NCBI RefSeq assembly: GCF_000235365.1
Contig: NC_016450.1
Span: 1,116,001 to 1,180,000 of the forward strand
From: Eremothecium cymbalariae DBVPG#7215
Lineage: Eukaryota; Ascomycota; Saccharomycetes; Saccharomycetales; Saccharomycetaceae
Direction of reading: 5' to 3'
DNA length: 64,000 nucleotides
Shown: one piece after another, positions 48,764 to 58,504 of the stretch
How the letters are laid out: every line of letters begins with the position of its first letter
Numbering within the stretch: the first letter of the stretch is position 1
Made by a program: the position numbers and the translations under genes
The notes under the pieces: model-generated
Told to the model about the DNA's origin: nothing
The model's input: the letters and a program-made list of their open reading frames with translations, nothing else
Databases searched by the model: none

Positions 48764-50886
48764 TCATTTCTTCGCACCATATTTATTAACAGCCTTACCA
48801 TCAGGAATGGTAAAGAATACATATGGTCTACCATCCTTTGCAACCGAGTCTAACCTATAGTAGCCCTTTCTTTCAAATTGAATAACGTCGCCGACAGCCA
48901 TCGACTTAATGTTCAAATCAGCAATAGCAGCAGTATGGAATTCAGTAGTTGGGGTTAGAAAATCTTCAAAGTTTTCATCTTCTTCTAATTTGTCCTTGCT
49001 GATTAAGTGATCAAAATCAACCAAATCGACAGGGACATGATCTTCAGTGTCCGCCAACCAAGTCAGCTTCAACTTAGTCTTCTTAAAATCACCCTCCAAG
49101 TGTAACTTACCGACTAGGGATCCATCAGAATTCTTTTTAGTAACAATTACATTACCCCAGTCCATCAAAGTAAGTTCTTCCCCTTCGGAGATCATTTCGG
49201 CATCTTCAGCATCAATAAGAACGTCTTTGTAGTAAACAACCTTTTTTTCACCAACTTCTGGATTCTTTTTATGCTTCAATTTTTTCTCAACTTGTGGGTT
49301 CTGTGGAGCATCCGTACTTTCTAAATGGAACTTTACTGGGTTCACCACGGCAGTATGCCTTGGAGCAATAGGATCAATAACCTTCTTGTTAAAAGCCCAA
49401 ATTAAATTCCACTCTAAGTTTATGACGTTCCTGGATGGACCTTGAGATAGGACAAAGTTTCTCAAACCTTCTATAGTCATACCCCTTCTTCTAATCCCCC
49501 TAACAGTTGGGAATCTTGGATCATCCCAATTCGAAACTACATTATTATCAACTAGCGATTGCAATTTTCTTTTAGATAATAAGGTTCTAACAAAATTAAC
49601 ACGAGCAAAGTCCCATATGTGCACCTTTCTCAAGTGCAATGCATTCAACATCCACTCATACTGAGCATTACGGTCCCTATATTCAATAGTTCTTAGTGCG
49701 TGTGTCACCCCTTCAATTGCATCTACAATTGGAACACAGAAATCATAAGTTGGGTACACCTTCCAAGTAGTACCAGTACGGTGATGAGGAGTCAAGTTAC
49801 ATCTATAGATAACTGGATCTCTAAGTGTCTTGTTCAAGGCTTCATAGTCAATCTTAGCACGAACGCAATTCTTCAACCCTTCTTCAGTACCAGCCGTCAA
49901 CTCCTTAGTGAAGAGCTCCAAATTCTCCTCGACAGTCCGATCTCTTCTAGCAGAGGCAATACCATTCATGCGCTCGTATCTCATCTTCTCAGTAGGAGTA
50001 TCATCACAGTAGGCCTTACCATCCTTAATCAATTGAATACAGTAGTCATACATCTCCTGAAAATAATCAGAAGAATGAGTAATCCTATCACCCTTAATAC
50101 CAAGCAACTCCAAGTCTTCCAAAATAGATTCTTCGAATTCGGTTTTTCTTTAGATGGGTTTGTATCATCAAATCTAATAATCAACTTGCCCTTGTACGCT
50201 TCAGCAAAGTACTGATTCAATAGAGCAGCCTTAGCGTGGCCAATGTGCAAATATCCAGATGGCTCTGGTGGGAAACGGGTAACAACCTGTCCCATCTTAG
50301 CCTCCTGCAAATCAATTTCAAAATTAGCCTTGTGGGTTTCCTTCTTTTTATTCACATTTCCAGCTGCCTTCAAATCCTTCGACGCCTTGGACAGGTGCTC
50401 ATGAGCGCCACCAAAATTTGGGTCAATTTCTAACATCGTGTACCAACGGGATACATTAACGTATACCTTGTTTTTGATGATAGAACCCACAAGCCCATTT
50501 GATCTCAACACACCCCAAACAGCTACATCTGCAGCAGTTGCCTTTAAGCCACCAAGAATATAAGTTCTGAAGTTCAAATTTGATTCCAATTTCTCTAAAG
50601 AAACAGATAATTTCTTAAAATCTTTAATGCCTAATTCAGTCCTCGCAAAACTAATCCATTCAGACGCCTCTGGAGTAATGCTGCCTAATATATCCGAAAA
50701 TGAACTAAATATATTCTCCAAAGCATTCTCTGTGTTTCCATTGTAAGATGCAGCTACTGCTTTCTTATCATCGATAAATTCTAACTTGATGGCTTCCGGC
50801 TTAGTACTGTTCACAACACGAGCAGCAACTAATTCAGCATATGGAACAATCAACGCCTTGGAGCCAAGAACCAAAGTAGCAGACAT
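48764..50886 (-). CDS. GUS1: Cytosolic glutamyl-tRNA synthetase, frameshifted in this sequence
   Basis: Class I aminoacyl-tRNA synthetase that charges tRNA-Glu and binds Arc1. Bases 50886-50148 encode the GST-like N-terminal domain (1-165) and the start of the catalytic domain ([12 protein letters not shown] at 206-217; FDDTNP). The frame then goes wrong at five A (coding strand; 50147-50143). With six A it reads [20 protein letters not shown] and continues to 48764. The KMSKS-type loop LLSKRKL and the anticodon-binding beta barrels are in the second part. Restored, the product is about 707 residues, normal for the family. S. cerevisiae GUS1 is essential, so a real break is unlikely. Confidence 0.95.
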
Positions 50887-51582
50887 CGTTTACGCTCAGC
50901 TAAACTTAAATATACACTAGAACTTTGCAGTAGATTATTGATAATATCACCTGTTTATAAGTTCATGAAGCTTTCTGCTGTTTGCGTGAAAAATTTCTGT
51001 AATAACTCCACGCTAAATTTAACATCACCACACACGTTTAATTTCTACGCATCATTGCCAATCAAGAAGAGGTCCATTAGTGATTAATACAATCTGTGCA
51101 AACTAGTAAACCGGTTTATTTATCAGTGGGTAGCTATATATTTTATTTTTATTGGTTATTATTACTATTATATTAATTTAGTGTCTTTTATATGTCTTCC
51201 AAGTATCAGCGGTCTATATGCGCGAATCGCAGAAAAAAGAGACACAGGTTCACGCATTCATCGAAGATTTAAGGGTTGATACCAATTGGTAAAATGTTAT
51301 TTGGTTTCATACAATTCTATCATTACTTAAGAAAATGTAAAGCCTCGACCATATCCTCGTTATTTGGTCGTTGTGCCTGACCTCCACATCTGACACTGGG
51401 ATTATTACGTTGAAAAAATTAGTCAAAATGTTGGAAGAACATCACCATGCCCAACACGCAACGCAGGGTAAATTCGGTATATGGACGCAGTTGAAAGGCT
51501 ATTTGTCGATAAGAATTAGCACCTGAAGGGAAGGTGCATTTGGTTTAGCAATTAATTGAGTTTTTTTAAATTGTCCAATACA
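50887..51582. other. Divergent intergenic region GUS1/RAI1
   Basis: About 700 bases, the longest gene-free stretch here. An A/T-only stretch occupies about 51131-51182. A 32-codon frame (51428-51526) ends 56 bases before the RAI1 ATG and might be an upstream ORF or a leader. TGAAAAAATT near 51411 is a loose RRPE-like match. I recognise no RNA gene. Confidence 0.45.
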
Positions 51583-52737
51583 ATGCCTCTCAATGCCAAT
51601 CTGTTTATAAAAAAGAGAAGCGGTACGACAGCTCTAAAGCAACCAAAAGAATTGGGATATTACTCTAAGACTGCAGATAACCAATTTCTAGTTCAGGATG
51701 ATTCAAATCTTTGTTACTACTATTTTCCAGATTCATGTTTGGAAAGAAATATAGACTTGACGGGGGGTATCAAGAAGTTCAGAGATTCTATGGCGGACAG
51801 TAATGTAGACCATAGTACACTACATGGTCTGTTATCAACAATCCAAAAATATGAGGAACGAAAAGAGAAGAAAATTAAGGCTGATATTATAACTTTCAGA
51901 GGCGTTATGAGGAAATTAATATCCTGTGCACTTGAGAATCCAAAATATAATAAGGTAAGCCTATATGTTGTATCTTTTAACGAACAGTTAATCATTAAAG
52001 ATGCTACAAAAGTTGGACAGCCTAGTACTGGTACAGACTCAATAGATTATCGGAACTATTATAGTGGCTACAAGTTTGAGACGTTGACCACGTTGAGCAA
52101 ATCTTTCTCTGAGACACCTAGGCAAGTTTTAGAATCACGGCCTAAGAAGATAGTCAGTAATGGTGAACAATTTGTCACTGTTGTTAGAACAGGCATCGGC
52201 AAATGCAAGCTTATTTTGGGTGCGGAAGTTGACTGTGTATTTGATTTTAAGGAGGTGGGTAGCGACAATTTGAAACATTATGCAGAGTTGAAATGCAGTA
52301 AGGCGGTAAACACTGTTGCTGATGCCCGTACATTTGAACTAAAACTATTCAAGACTTGGGTACAATGCTTTCTTGTTGGAATCAATAGAATAATATATGG
52401 ATTTAGGGATGAAAATTGCATCTTGAAGAGCGTAGAAGAATTCAGCACACAAGAAATCCCTGTTCTTTTGAAAAATAATCCTCGGCTAACAAATGCCTGT
52501 CTCGATGCTATTAAATGGTATGGAGCCTTCACTGAATGGCTACTAGACACTATACCCAGAGAAAGTAACACTAAAATAACGGCATATACTCTGGAGTTTG
52601 AGCACAACCATTTGAAATTATCAGAGATTGAACCCTCGCATCCCGAATACGATGGCATTGTAAATGGAGAAGTAGTACTATCTGAAACCTTCAAACAATG
52701 GCGTACCAATTTGCAAACGAAGGACAGTAATAGTTGA
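51583..52737 (+). CDS. RAI1: Rai1, decapping nuclease and Rat1 partner
   Basis: Nuclear DXO/Rai1-family enzyme that removes incomplete 5' caps and triphosphates and activates the exonuclease Rat1 for rRNA processing and transcription termination. The ATG at 51583 gives 384 residues starting MPLNANLF; upstream codons in the frame begin only with TTG. Catalytic motifs: GYKFE, EVDC (GAEVDCVF) and ELK (AELKCSK), which carry the metal-binding acidic residues and lysine. The later block GFRDENCILKSVEEFSTQEIP is also conserved. The length matches S. cerevisiae Rai1 (387). It diverges from GUS1 as YGL246C/YGL245W do. Confidence 0.96.
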   Translation: MPLNANLFIKKRSGTTALKQPKELGYYSKTADNQFLVQDDSNLCYYYFPDSCLERNIDLTGGIKKFRDSMADSNVDHSTLHGLLSTIQKYEERKEKKIKADIITFRGVMRKLISCALENPKYNKVSLYVVSFNEQLIIKDATKVGQPSTGTDSIDYRNYYSGYKFETLTTLSKSFSETPRQVLESRPKKIVSNGEQFVTVVRTGIGKCKLILGAEVDCVFDFKEVGSDNLKHYAELKCSKAVNTVADARTFELKLFKTWVQCFLVGINRIIYGFRDENCILKSVEEFSTQEIPVLLKNNPRLTNACLDAIKWYGAFTEWLLDTIPRESNTKITAYTLEFEHNHLKLSEIEPSHPEYDGIVNGEVVLSETFKQWRTNLQTKDSNS

Positions 52738-52880
52738 TTAAAAATATATAGCACATATATGAAATCTATTTGAGACTTACTCCGTACTCACACTGGTCTG
52801 ATCTACAGAAAAGGCAAATACCGGTAATACATCATTATGCATTTCTCCGTACAAAACCGGAAGGAATCCTATAAAGCATG

Positions 52881-53387
52881 CTATGGTGCGTTCTGCACAT
52901 AGTATACTCTGTAAGCTCCAAAAGCCACATTCGTGGCAATAATAGTACATAACGTAGAAATCAACAGTATTGATACTGTTCTAATACTGATCTGTTCAGT
53001 AAATTCGTTTAGAATCCCAGCTAACGTACTAGCCCATAGCACACCATACTCATGTGATGAGGGTCGAGAATCTAAATTCATGCATTGATACCATTCCTCA
53101 CATTGCGCATGCAACGCCGGCAGACGACTTTTTGGATGACAATTGTTCATTTCGTAATCCTTTTTACACTGTTCAATAAAAAAAGCATCCTCCAACTTCT
53201 TCTGGTATCGTTTCCATTGTACATCTCCATGAACAATGTACACAAAATTCAGTATCACATACAGTATACCAATTGCGATGCAACCATTGAATATAAATTG
53301 TACATAATCGACGATGCTATGATCTCGGCTGCTCACCTTTCTACCATGAGCATCGTCTCTAATCCTAGACAATTGATTCCTAGGCAT
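52881..53387 (-). CDS. BRR6: Nuclear envelope protein Brr6
   Basis: Brr6/Brl1-family membrane protein of the nuclear envelope, needed for nuclear pore assembly and lipid homeostasis. The 168 residues have two membrane segments (about 30-52 and 130-155). The lumenal cysteine-rich signature lies between them: C-x3-Y-x3-N-x-C-P/H..R.PAL-x3-C-x2-W-x2-CMN. The four conserved cysteines are all present. Brl1 is the paralogue; position next to RAI1 (YGL246C-YGL247W) favours Brr6. It is shorter than the S. cerevisiae protein (197) at the N-terminus. Confidence 0.93.
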   Translation of the reverse strand: MPRNQLSRIRDDAHGRKVSSRDHSIVDYVQFIFNGCIAIGILYVILNFVYIVHGDVQWKRYQKKLEDAFFIEQCKKDYEMNNCHPKSRLPALHAQCEEWYQCMNLDSRPSSHEYGVLWASTLAGILNEFTEQISIRTVSILLISTLCTIIATNVAFGAYRVYYVQNAP

Positions 53388-53447
53388 CCTGTAAATTCCA
53401 AAAGGATATACAACTTTTTAACATTCCTTTGCTGCTCATCAGGTTAC

Positions 53448-53482
<35 letters not shown>

Positions 53483-53839
53483 GATAGTACTACAGAAGTA
53501 TATGTATTCCTTTGATCTGATGATTTATGTGCGGGTAACAAAATATATACTTTATAAGGTTACCCGGATTATATGCAACCCGTTGGAAACCGTTTTATCG
53601 CTTCCTTTAATCTCCAAGGATAACACAAACACCTAAAATTACATTCTTGGGTGACCTTACTATTCATTAAAGAGCAGCAATAATTTGCAACAAGGAATCT
53701 TAAATTGTATTGGGCGGAAAACTAATCAAGGGTTTCGAGAAGCTGTGAAAATAAAGCGATTGTGCGTTCGGGCAGACTTCATGCTTTGGCGCTGATATCT
53801 TAATGGGGAGACTAGAGCCATTCAATATATAAAATCCTG
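53388..53839. other. Intergenic region MET16-BRR6
   Basis: About 450 bases with the BRR6 promoter and the MET16 3' end. Apart from the TA microsatellite I see no recognisable element. The overlapping plus-strand frame 53085-53636 contains the microsatellite and is not credible as a gene. Confidence 0.5.
53452..53479. repeat. TA dinucleotide microsatellite
   Basis: About 14 uninterrupted AT/TA units, 65-90 bases upstream of the BRR6 start. Such a tract could act as a nucleosome-poor promoter element and is prone to length change. Confidence 0.9.
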
Positions 53840-54643
53840 CTAATATGTAGCGCTACTCAACAATGATTCAGCATGTTCGGCTGGTAAGTGTAGTCCACAC
53901 TCTGATTTAACCTTCCCCTTCCATCTACCAGATCTCTCATCTTCATTTTCTCCGACTGGCTGGGTGGAGTGATAATCGCCAATAGACTTATAACCAAGAT
54001 CCAGCAATTCATTATAGGGTACTTCTTGTTTATAAACGTAAGATTTGACTTGGCTGAAGTTCCAGTTAGCTAACGGATTGATTTTCAATATGCGATTCAC
54101 TTCATCAACTTCAACAAATTGTAAATTGGCGCGACTGCCACCTTGAGACTTCCGACGCCCTGTCAGCACTGCACTTACTTTTAAAGTTTGATAAGCCCTA
54201 TGTGCAGGCTCGACCTTAACTAAAAAATCATACTTATCTTCTTCTCTTTCCCATAATGAATCTCCGTATTGTTTAATAAACTCATGCTCTGTGGATACGC
54301 CTTTAGGTTGGAATATATGAATCTGTTGAGACCTTGGTTTATAATATTTAGCTTCAATCTTGCGCATCAAATCCAATGTTTGAGGAAAGTGATGCAAAGT
54401 GTCAATAAATATCAGAGGAATCATCTGTTTATCATCATGTAAGATTTTCGATAGCATGTCAATAATTACTAAACCTGTTAGACCAAAGGCAGTACTTTGA
54501 TAAAGATGCGGAAAAGTTCCGATGGACCATTGGAGAATTTCTTGAGGTGATTTTTCATCTGATAAGTAATCATTCCACAAGTCTAGCTGGTCCTGAGTAA
54601 CCACTATATCGTTATTGAGATTGTAAATCTTTGTACTTTTCAT
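53840..54643 (-). CDS. MET16: PAPS reductase Met16
   Basis: Reduces 3'-phosphoadenylylsulfate to sulfite with thioredoxin in sulfate assimilation. The ATG at 54643 gives 267 residues beginning MKSTKIYNLNND; the frame above it starts only with GTG. Motifs: TAFGLTG (substrate-binding loop), FIDTLHHFPQT, TGRRKSQGG and the C-terminal catalytic Cys in ECGLHL. The length is near the S. cerevisiae 261. CACGTGA at 54880 lies in the shared promoter with NUT2. This begins a block in S. cerevisiae chromosome XVI order (YPR167C-YPR168W-YPR169W, with orientations kept). Confidence 0.97.
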   Translation of the reverse strand: MKSTKIYNLNNDIVVTQDQLDLWNDYLSDEKSPQEILQWSIGTFPHLYQSTAFGLTGLVIIDMLSKILHDDKQMIPLIFIDTLHHFPQTLDLMRKIEAKYYKPRSQQIHIFQPKGVSTEHEFIKQYGDSLWEREEDKYDFLVKVEPAHRAYQTLKVSAVLTGRRKSQGGSRANLQFVEVDEVNRILKINPLANWNFSQVKSYVYKQEVPYNELLDLGYKSIGDYHSTQPVGENEDERSGRWKGKVKSECGLHLPAEHAESLLSSATY

Positions 54644-55125
54644 TTTGCACACGTTTTAGTGAATATACCAGTCACTTGATGATTGTTCTCGTTGTATAAC
54701 AAGATTAATTAGAATGTACCAATCAGCTAAACCTTTTTCAAAATACACTCATATGTATATATAACATATACGAGGGGTATTTAAACACGTTATAGCTGAA
54801 TAATATTACTTGAAGCACCTTTGTCAATGTTAGAATATAGTAATTAATGGCTTTACGCCGACGCCATAGTGTTTGCGCACACGTGATATTATTTAAAAGC
54901 TCAGATCTCTCAAACTATTTGTTGATTGCCAGCTATACATTCTACATGCTTAGGAGTTCGTTGGTTCTATCTACTGCCCAGATGGATGGCCTATAATTGC
55001 GTGATTTTATTACGCCTGCATTTGTTCATAAAATCTCTGCTTCACGAAAGTGTTCACAAATTTGAGTCCTTAAATCACTGATCGAGCTCCAGATATATCA
55101 AGGACACAAAATTGGATAAAATACA
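54644..55125. promoter_or_regulatory. Divergent promoter MET16/NUT2
   Basis: About 480 bases. CACGTG at 54880-54885, followed by A (TCACGTG on the MET16 strand), is the expected Cbf1-Met4-Met28 site; it is 237 bases from the MET16 start. TATA-like TATATATAACATATA occurs at about 54756-54770. No other feature is seen. Confidence 0.6.
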
Positions 55126-55581
55126 ATGGCCCAGCAAGACCTTCACAAATTACATTCTAATTTCGAGGAAGTTGAAGTTCGATTAGCATCCATTATTGAA
55201 TCGTTTGTTGAATTGGGGGTGTCGGTTTATGATTTCCCGGGGACTCAAGAATCCACACAGGGTATGGTCACTAACCTAAAAAGAAATGTAGAAAGGATCA
55301 AGCAATTGAATCAACAATCAAATGATCCTGAATCGCAATTAAATAACATCAGTATTCCATTGGAGGTTTTGCAATACATAGAGGATGGTCGTAATCCCGA
55401 TGTTTATACAAGAGAATTTGTTGAAGCTATCCGTCGATCCAACCAGTACCAAAGAGCAAAGATGCATGCACTAGGGAAACTTAGAGATTCCTTGGCTGAA
55501 AAGATTGCAGAAGAATTCCCTGACCTTGAATCTCATGTTAAAGGTATTATTGAAAGGGTTACTGGTAGTAGTGGTAAATAA
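55126..55581 (+). CDS. NUT2: Mediator subunit Nut2 (Med10)
   Basis: Mediator middle-module subunit. The 151 residues carry the Med10 family pattern: [19 protein letters not shown] near 25-45 and the block [22 protein letters not shown] at about 83-104 (shown here as parts [15 protein letters not shown] and VYTREF). The length agrees with S. cerevisiae (157). ATG at 55126 is first in frame. JIP5 follows 140 bases downstream on the same strand. Confidence 0.96.
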   Translation: MAQQDLHKLHSNFEEVEVRLASIIESFVELGVSVYDFPGTQESTQGMVTNLKRNVERIKQLNQQSNDPESQLNNISIPLEVLQYIEDGRNPDVYTREFVEAIRRSNQYQRAKMHALGKLRDSLAEKIAEEFPDLESHVKGIIERVTGSSGK

Positions 55582-55721
55582 GTGTTAAACCCAATCACCA
55601 CACATCTGCAGTATATATGCCTACTTTGCAAATTTTCATATGTTAAGACCGTCTCTCCAATAACTATTGTTAGGCTGGAACCTCATCTGAACAAGGCAGA
55701 AGAATTATTAGAGTTACAACG

Positions 55722-57278
55722 ATGGGTAAAAAGAAGTCGAAACAATGTGGTGATGATTTTATAAACTCACAGAAAAATCCATTATTGGAATTAAAATTTG
55801 AAAATCCTCTATTTGCAATTGCATGCCATCCTGAGAAGCCCATCATTGTCACTGGATTGGCCACGGGCCACATGTTTTGTCATGAGTACAATGTTGGGAT
55901 GCTTAGATCTTTCATAAAGCAGAATTTGGAAGAAATCTCTTCATTGGATGCTCAGCGTAAATCACAGAAGTCATGGCAGGTTGTTAATGTTCCGCAGAAG
56001 TCTGAAGAACAAGCTTTAACTGGCGTAACTGTTCTTTGGAGCACTAGGAGACATAAAGGGAGTGTTCGTTCAATTGCTCTAGAAGCAGATGGATCATATG
56101 TATATTCCATTGGCAGCGATAATGTATTGAAAAAAGCGAATACTTACTCCGGAAAGGTTGTTAACAAGGCAGTTTTATCTGAGGATCCAAAAATTAAATA
56201 TACCAAGTTATTAAAATCGTCTACTCATCCATTTCTATTACTTGGAAGTGAGGATGGCAATGTTGAGGTTTATAATAGCTCTACCTTAAAGCTTATGAAC
56301 ACGATCCAAAACGTCCATGGCGGTGATCCCATAAATGATATATTTCAATTTGTTGGGAAGTCTGTTTACAAACACATATCACTTGGGCAGACTACCCTTG
56401 CTCGTTGGGATTGTAGACAATCGAATGAAATTGATACTTCAATATCTCCAGATGATAAAGATGCTAAAGGTAATGTATTACTAAGCGATAATCAGGAAGA
56501 TGAAATGCTCAGCGGAACCTTTGTAGATCCAACTGATGGAGAGACCTTAGTTTGCGGAATGGGAGAAGGAGTTCTTACTGTTTGGAAACCGAAAAAAAAT
56601 GATCTTGTGGACCAATTAACAAGGATCAAAATATGCAGAGGCGAAAGTATAGATTGCGTTATGTCGTCGTTACAAGATGACGGTTGTGTTTGGTGTGGAT
56701 GTTCCAATGGCAAGGTTTATAAGGTCAACGTCAAACTAGGAAAGGTGGTTGAAGTGAGAAAACATAGCAGATTAGATGAAGTGTCTTTCCTAGATTTGGA
56801 TTATGACTACAGGTTAATTTCTGGAGGGATGGATAAAATGAAAATTTGGGAATCCGATGACTTTGAATATGACTTTGCTAAGCCTTGTGAGGGACAAAAA
56901 GGAGTGGAAGACGAAGGATTTGTGCCAGTGTCAGTCGATAGTGCGCAAGAGGATAGTGATGGCTTATGGGAGCAGTTGGAGAAGAATCATTCAGATTTAG
57001 ATACAAACAGTGGCAAAACTACTGACAGCAGTGACTCCAGCAGTGAAAGCGAACTAGACGAAGACTCTAGTAGCGGCGAGGTTCAGTTAGCAGGATTGTC
57101 CAAGGAAGAATTGATCGCCGAATTGGACAAAGACTTGGATAATAGCGATAAACCAAAAAGAGCGCTGAATACTGAAATTTCTGCAAAGAACAAAAAACTA
57201 AAGAATGCATCTAAGGATAGAAAGGCCCATAATGCAAAAAGCCATTTCAATGGAATCCGTAGATTTGACGGTTTATAA
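55722..57278 (+). CDS. JIP5: WD-repeat ribosome-biogenesis protein Jip5
   Basis: WD40 protein of the WDR55/Jip5 family, needed for large-subunit biogenesis in the nucleolus. The 518 residues start with a short basic stretch. Then come WD-type blades (for example HPEKPIIVTGLATGHM, HKGSVRSIALEADGSYVYS, LLLGSEDGNVEVYN, LVCGMGEGVLTVWKP, ISGGMDKMKIWE) across about 28-390. An acidic Ser/Asp/Glu-rich region (about 400-455) and a basic tail follow. ATG at 55722. Confidence 0.95.
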   Translation: MGKKKSKQCGDDFINSQKNPLLELKFENPLFAIACHPEKPIIVTGLATGHMFCHEYNVGMLRSFIKQNLEEISSLDAQRKSQKSWQVVNVPQKSEEQALTGVTVLWSTRRHKGSVRSIALEADGSYVYSIGSDNVLKKANTYSGKVVNKAVLSEDPKIKYTKLLKSSTHPFLLLGSEDGNVEVYNSSTLKLMNTIQNVHGGDPINDIFQFVGKSVYKHISLGQTTLARWDCRQSNEIDTSISPDDKDAKGNVLLSDNQEDEMLSGTFVDPTDGETLVCGMGEGVLTVWKPKKNDLVDQLTRIKICRGESIDCVMSSLQDDGCVWCGCSNGKVYKVNVKLGKVVEVRKHSRLDEVSFLDLDYDYRLISGGMDKMKIWESDDFEYDFAKPCEGQKGVEDEGFVPVSVDSAQEDSDGLWEQLEKNHSDLDTNSGKTTDSSDSSSESELDEDSSSGEVQLAGLSKEELIAELDKDLDNSDKPKRALNTEISAKNKKLKNASKDRKAHNAKSHFNGIRRFDGL

Positions 57279-57678
57279 TTTAATATATATAAATGAGGCG
57301 TTTTCAGAATCATACCATGACTTCCCTGGGTTGAGGAAAGGCGACACAATCCAATGACACTACCATCATACTATTATGAATATTATTGCATTTAAATTTA
57401 ATAAGATTAATAGTCATCACTAAACTCTTAGGATGTATAAGTTCATTTTTGTTGAGTTTTATACTCATCTCATAAGTTGTGAGTTGGGCCTTATCAACCA
57501 GAGCTGCCCTTACAACTGACGTAACACTATATAGGTCACGTGAGCCAAAGCTGGGTGTCAAAGATCATCTCGTTTCAACGGTATTTCTCATTACATAGAT
57601 CCCACCCGCTCTCCCCCTACATTTAAGAGATGTGAGAAATCTAAAAAGTACGAGGTCATACCACAATATCTGTCATAA
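57279..57678. promoter_or_regulatory. Intergenic region after JIP5 with E-box
   Basis: About 400 bases. GTCACGTGA (57535-57543) is a full RTCACRTG match and lies 136 bases before the next gene, so it probably belongs to that promoter. The minus-strand frame 57310-57561 shows no protein character. No centromere-like A+T block follows the E-box. Confidence 0.5.
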
Positions 57679-58223
57679 ATGAGACTTCTAAAGCCAGCTT
57701 TCCACTTACTGTTCTATTCGTTTTCGTAAGTTAAAATATGCTACCCTTTTTTGCATGTTGTAGCTCTTTTACTAACTCATAATTTGTTGCACTTAGTTTT
57801 GGCGGGTCCACATTCTATTCATATGTTGCTTCCCCCATAGCCTATAAAGCATTGGACATTGATAGTTTTTCAACGTTACAGCAAAATGTTTTCCCACTCT
57901 TTTTCAAGTTTCAAACAGCATATCCTTTGATTTTAGCTGCCACTGGGCCAGTTGCACTAACGTCCGGTGCAATGACGAGCCTGGCTACTGCATCGGTGAC
58001 GGGTGCTGTGAATTCCTTCTGGCTATTGCCTTGGACTCAGCGTATAAAGAAAGAGAGGAAGGCCTTGGCTGAGAAATCCAGTGGAGATGAATTGGAGGCT
58101 AGAGATGCACCATTACGTAAGGAGTTCGGGAAGGCACACGGCTTAAGTTTACTGTTCAATATGATCCATGTTATAAGTATGGCCTCTTATGGTGTCATCC
58201 TATCCAAAAGCTTGAGTAGCTGA
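57679..58223 (+). CDS. TMEM205-family membrane protein (one intron)
   Basis: Exon 1 is 57679-57725 (15 codons plus two bases, [11 protein letters not shown]...). The intron 57726-57796 has GTAAGT, branch TTTACTAAC and acceptor CTTAG. Exon 2 is 57797-58223. The 157-residue product has TMEM205/DUF4149 features: [19 protein letters not shown] after the junction, [18 protein letters not shown], a conserved [17 protein letters not shown] and [19 protein letters not shown]. There are about four hydrophobic segments (8-25, 55-75, 80-98, 133-152). The human relative is linked to drug export; the yeast role is unknown to me and I know no S. cerevisiae symbol for it. Confidence 0.88.
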
Positions 58224-58504
58224 ATTCCAAAATAAGAGTATACATGTTTATGTTTATGTATAATTGTAACGACCAATGGGCTGTGTCAGAGTATTTATCT
58301 TATATAGTTGTAGATATTATTCTGATAGTTCCGTTAAAACGCAGTTGAAAAGTGCCTGGTTGCAAAAATATTTACAGAGAAATCAAATCGAGCAATATAG
58401 CATACTAGAACTTAAAATTGATTGAACGTCATCAAATATTTGTGTAGATATATTAATATTGTCATTTTTCGGGTCTTCTGGTAAGTTAGTAGTCACTAGG
58501 TTGT

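Noticed and set aside
53085..53636. 183-codon plus-strand frame
   Set aside because: It overlaps BRR6 antisense and includes the TA microsatellite; composition is not protein-like.
57535..57543. GTCACGTGA as centromere CDEI
   Set aside because: The following DNA is not A+T-rich and no CDEIII-like CCG core follows at the right spacing; a promoter E-box is simpler.
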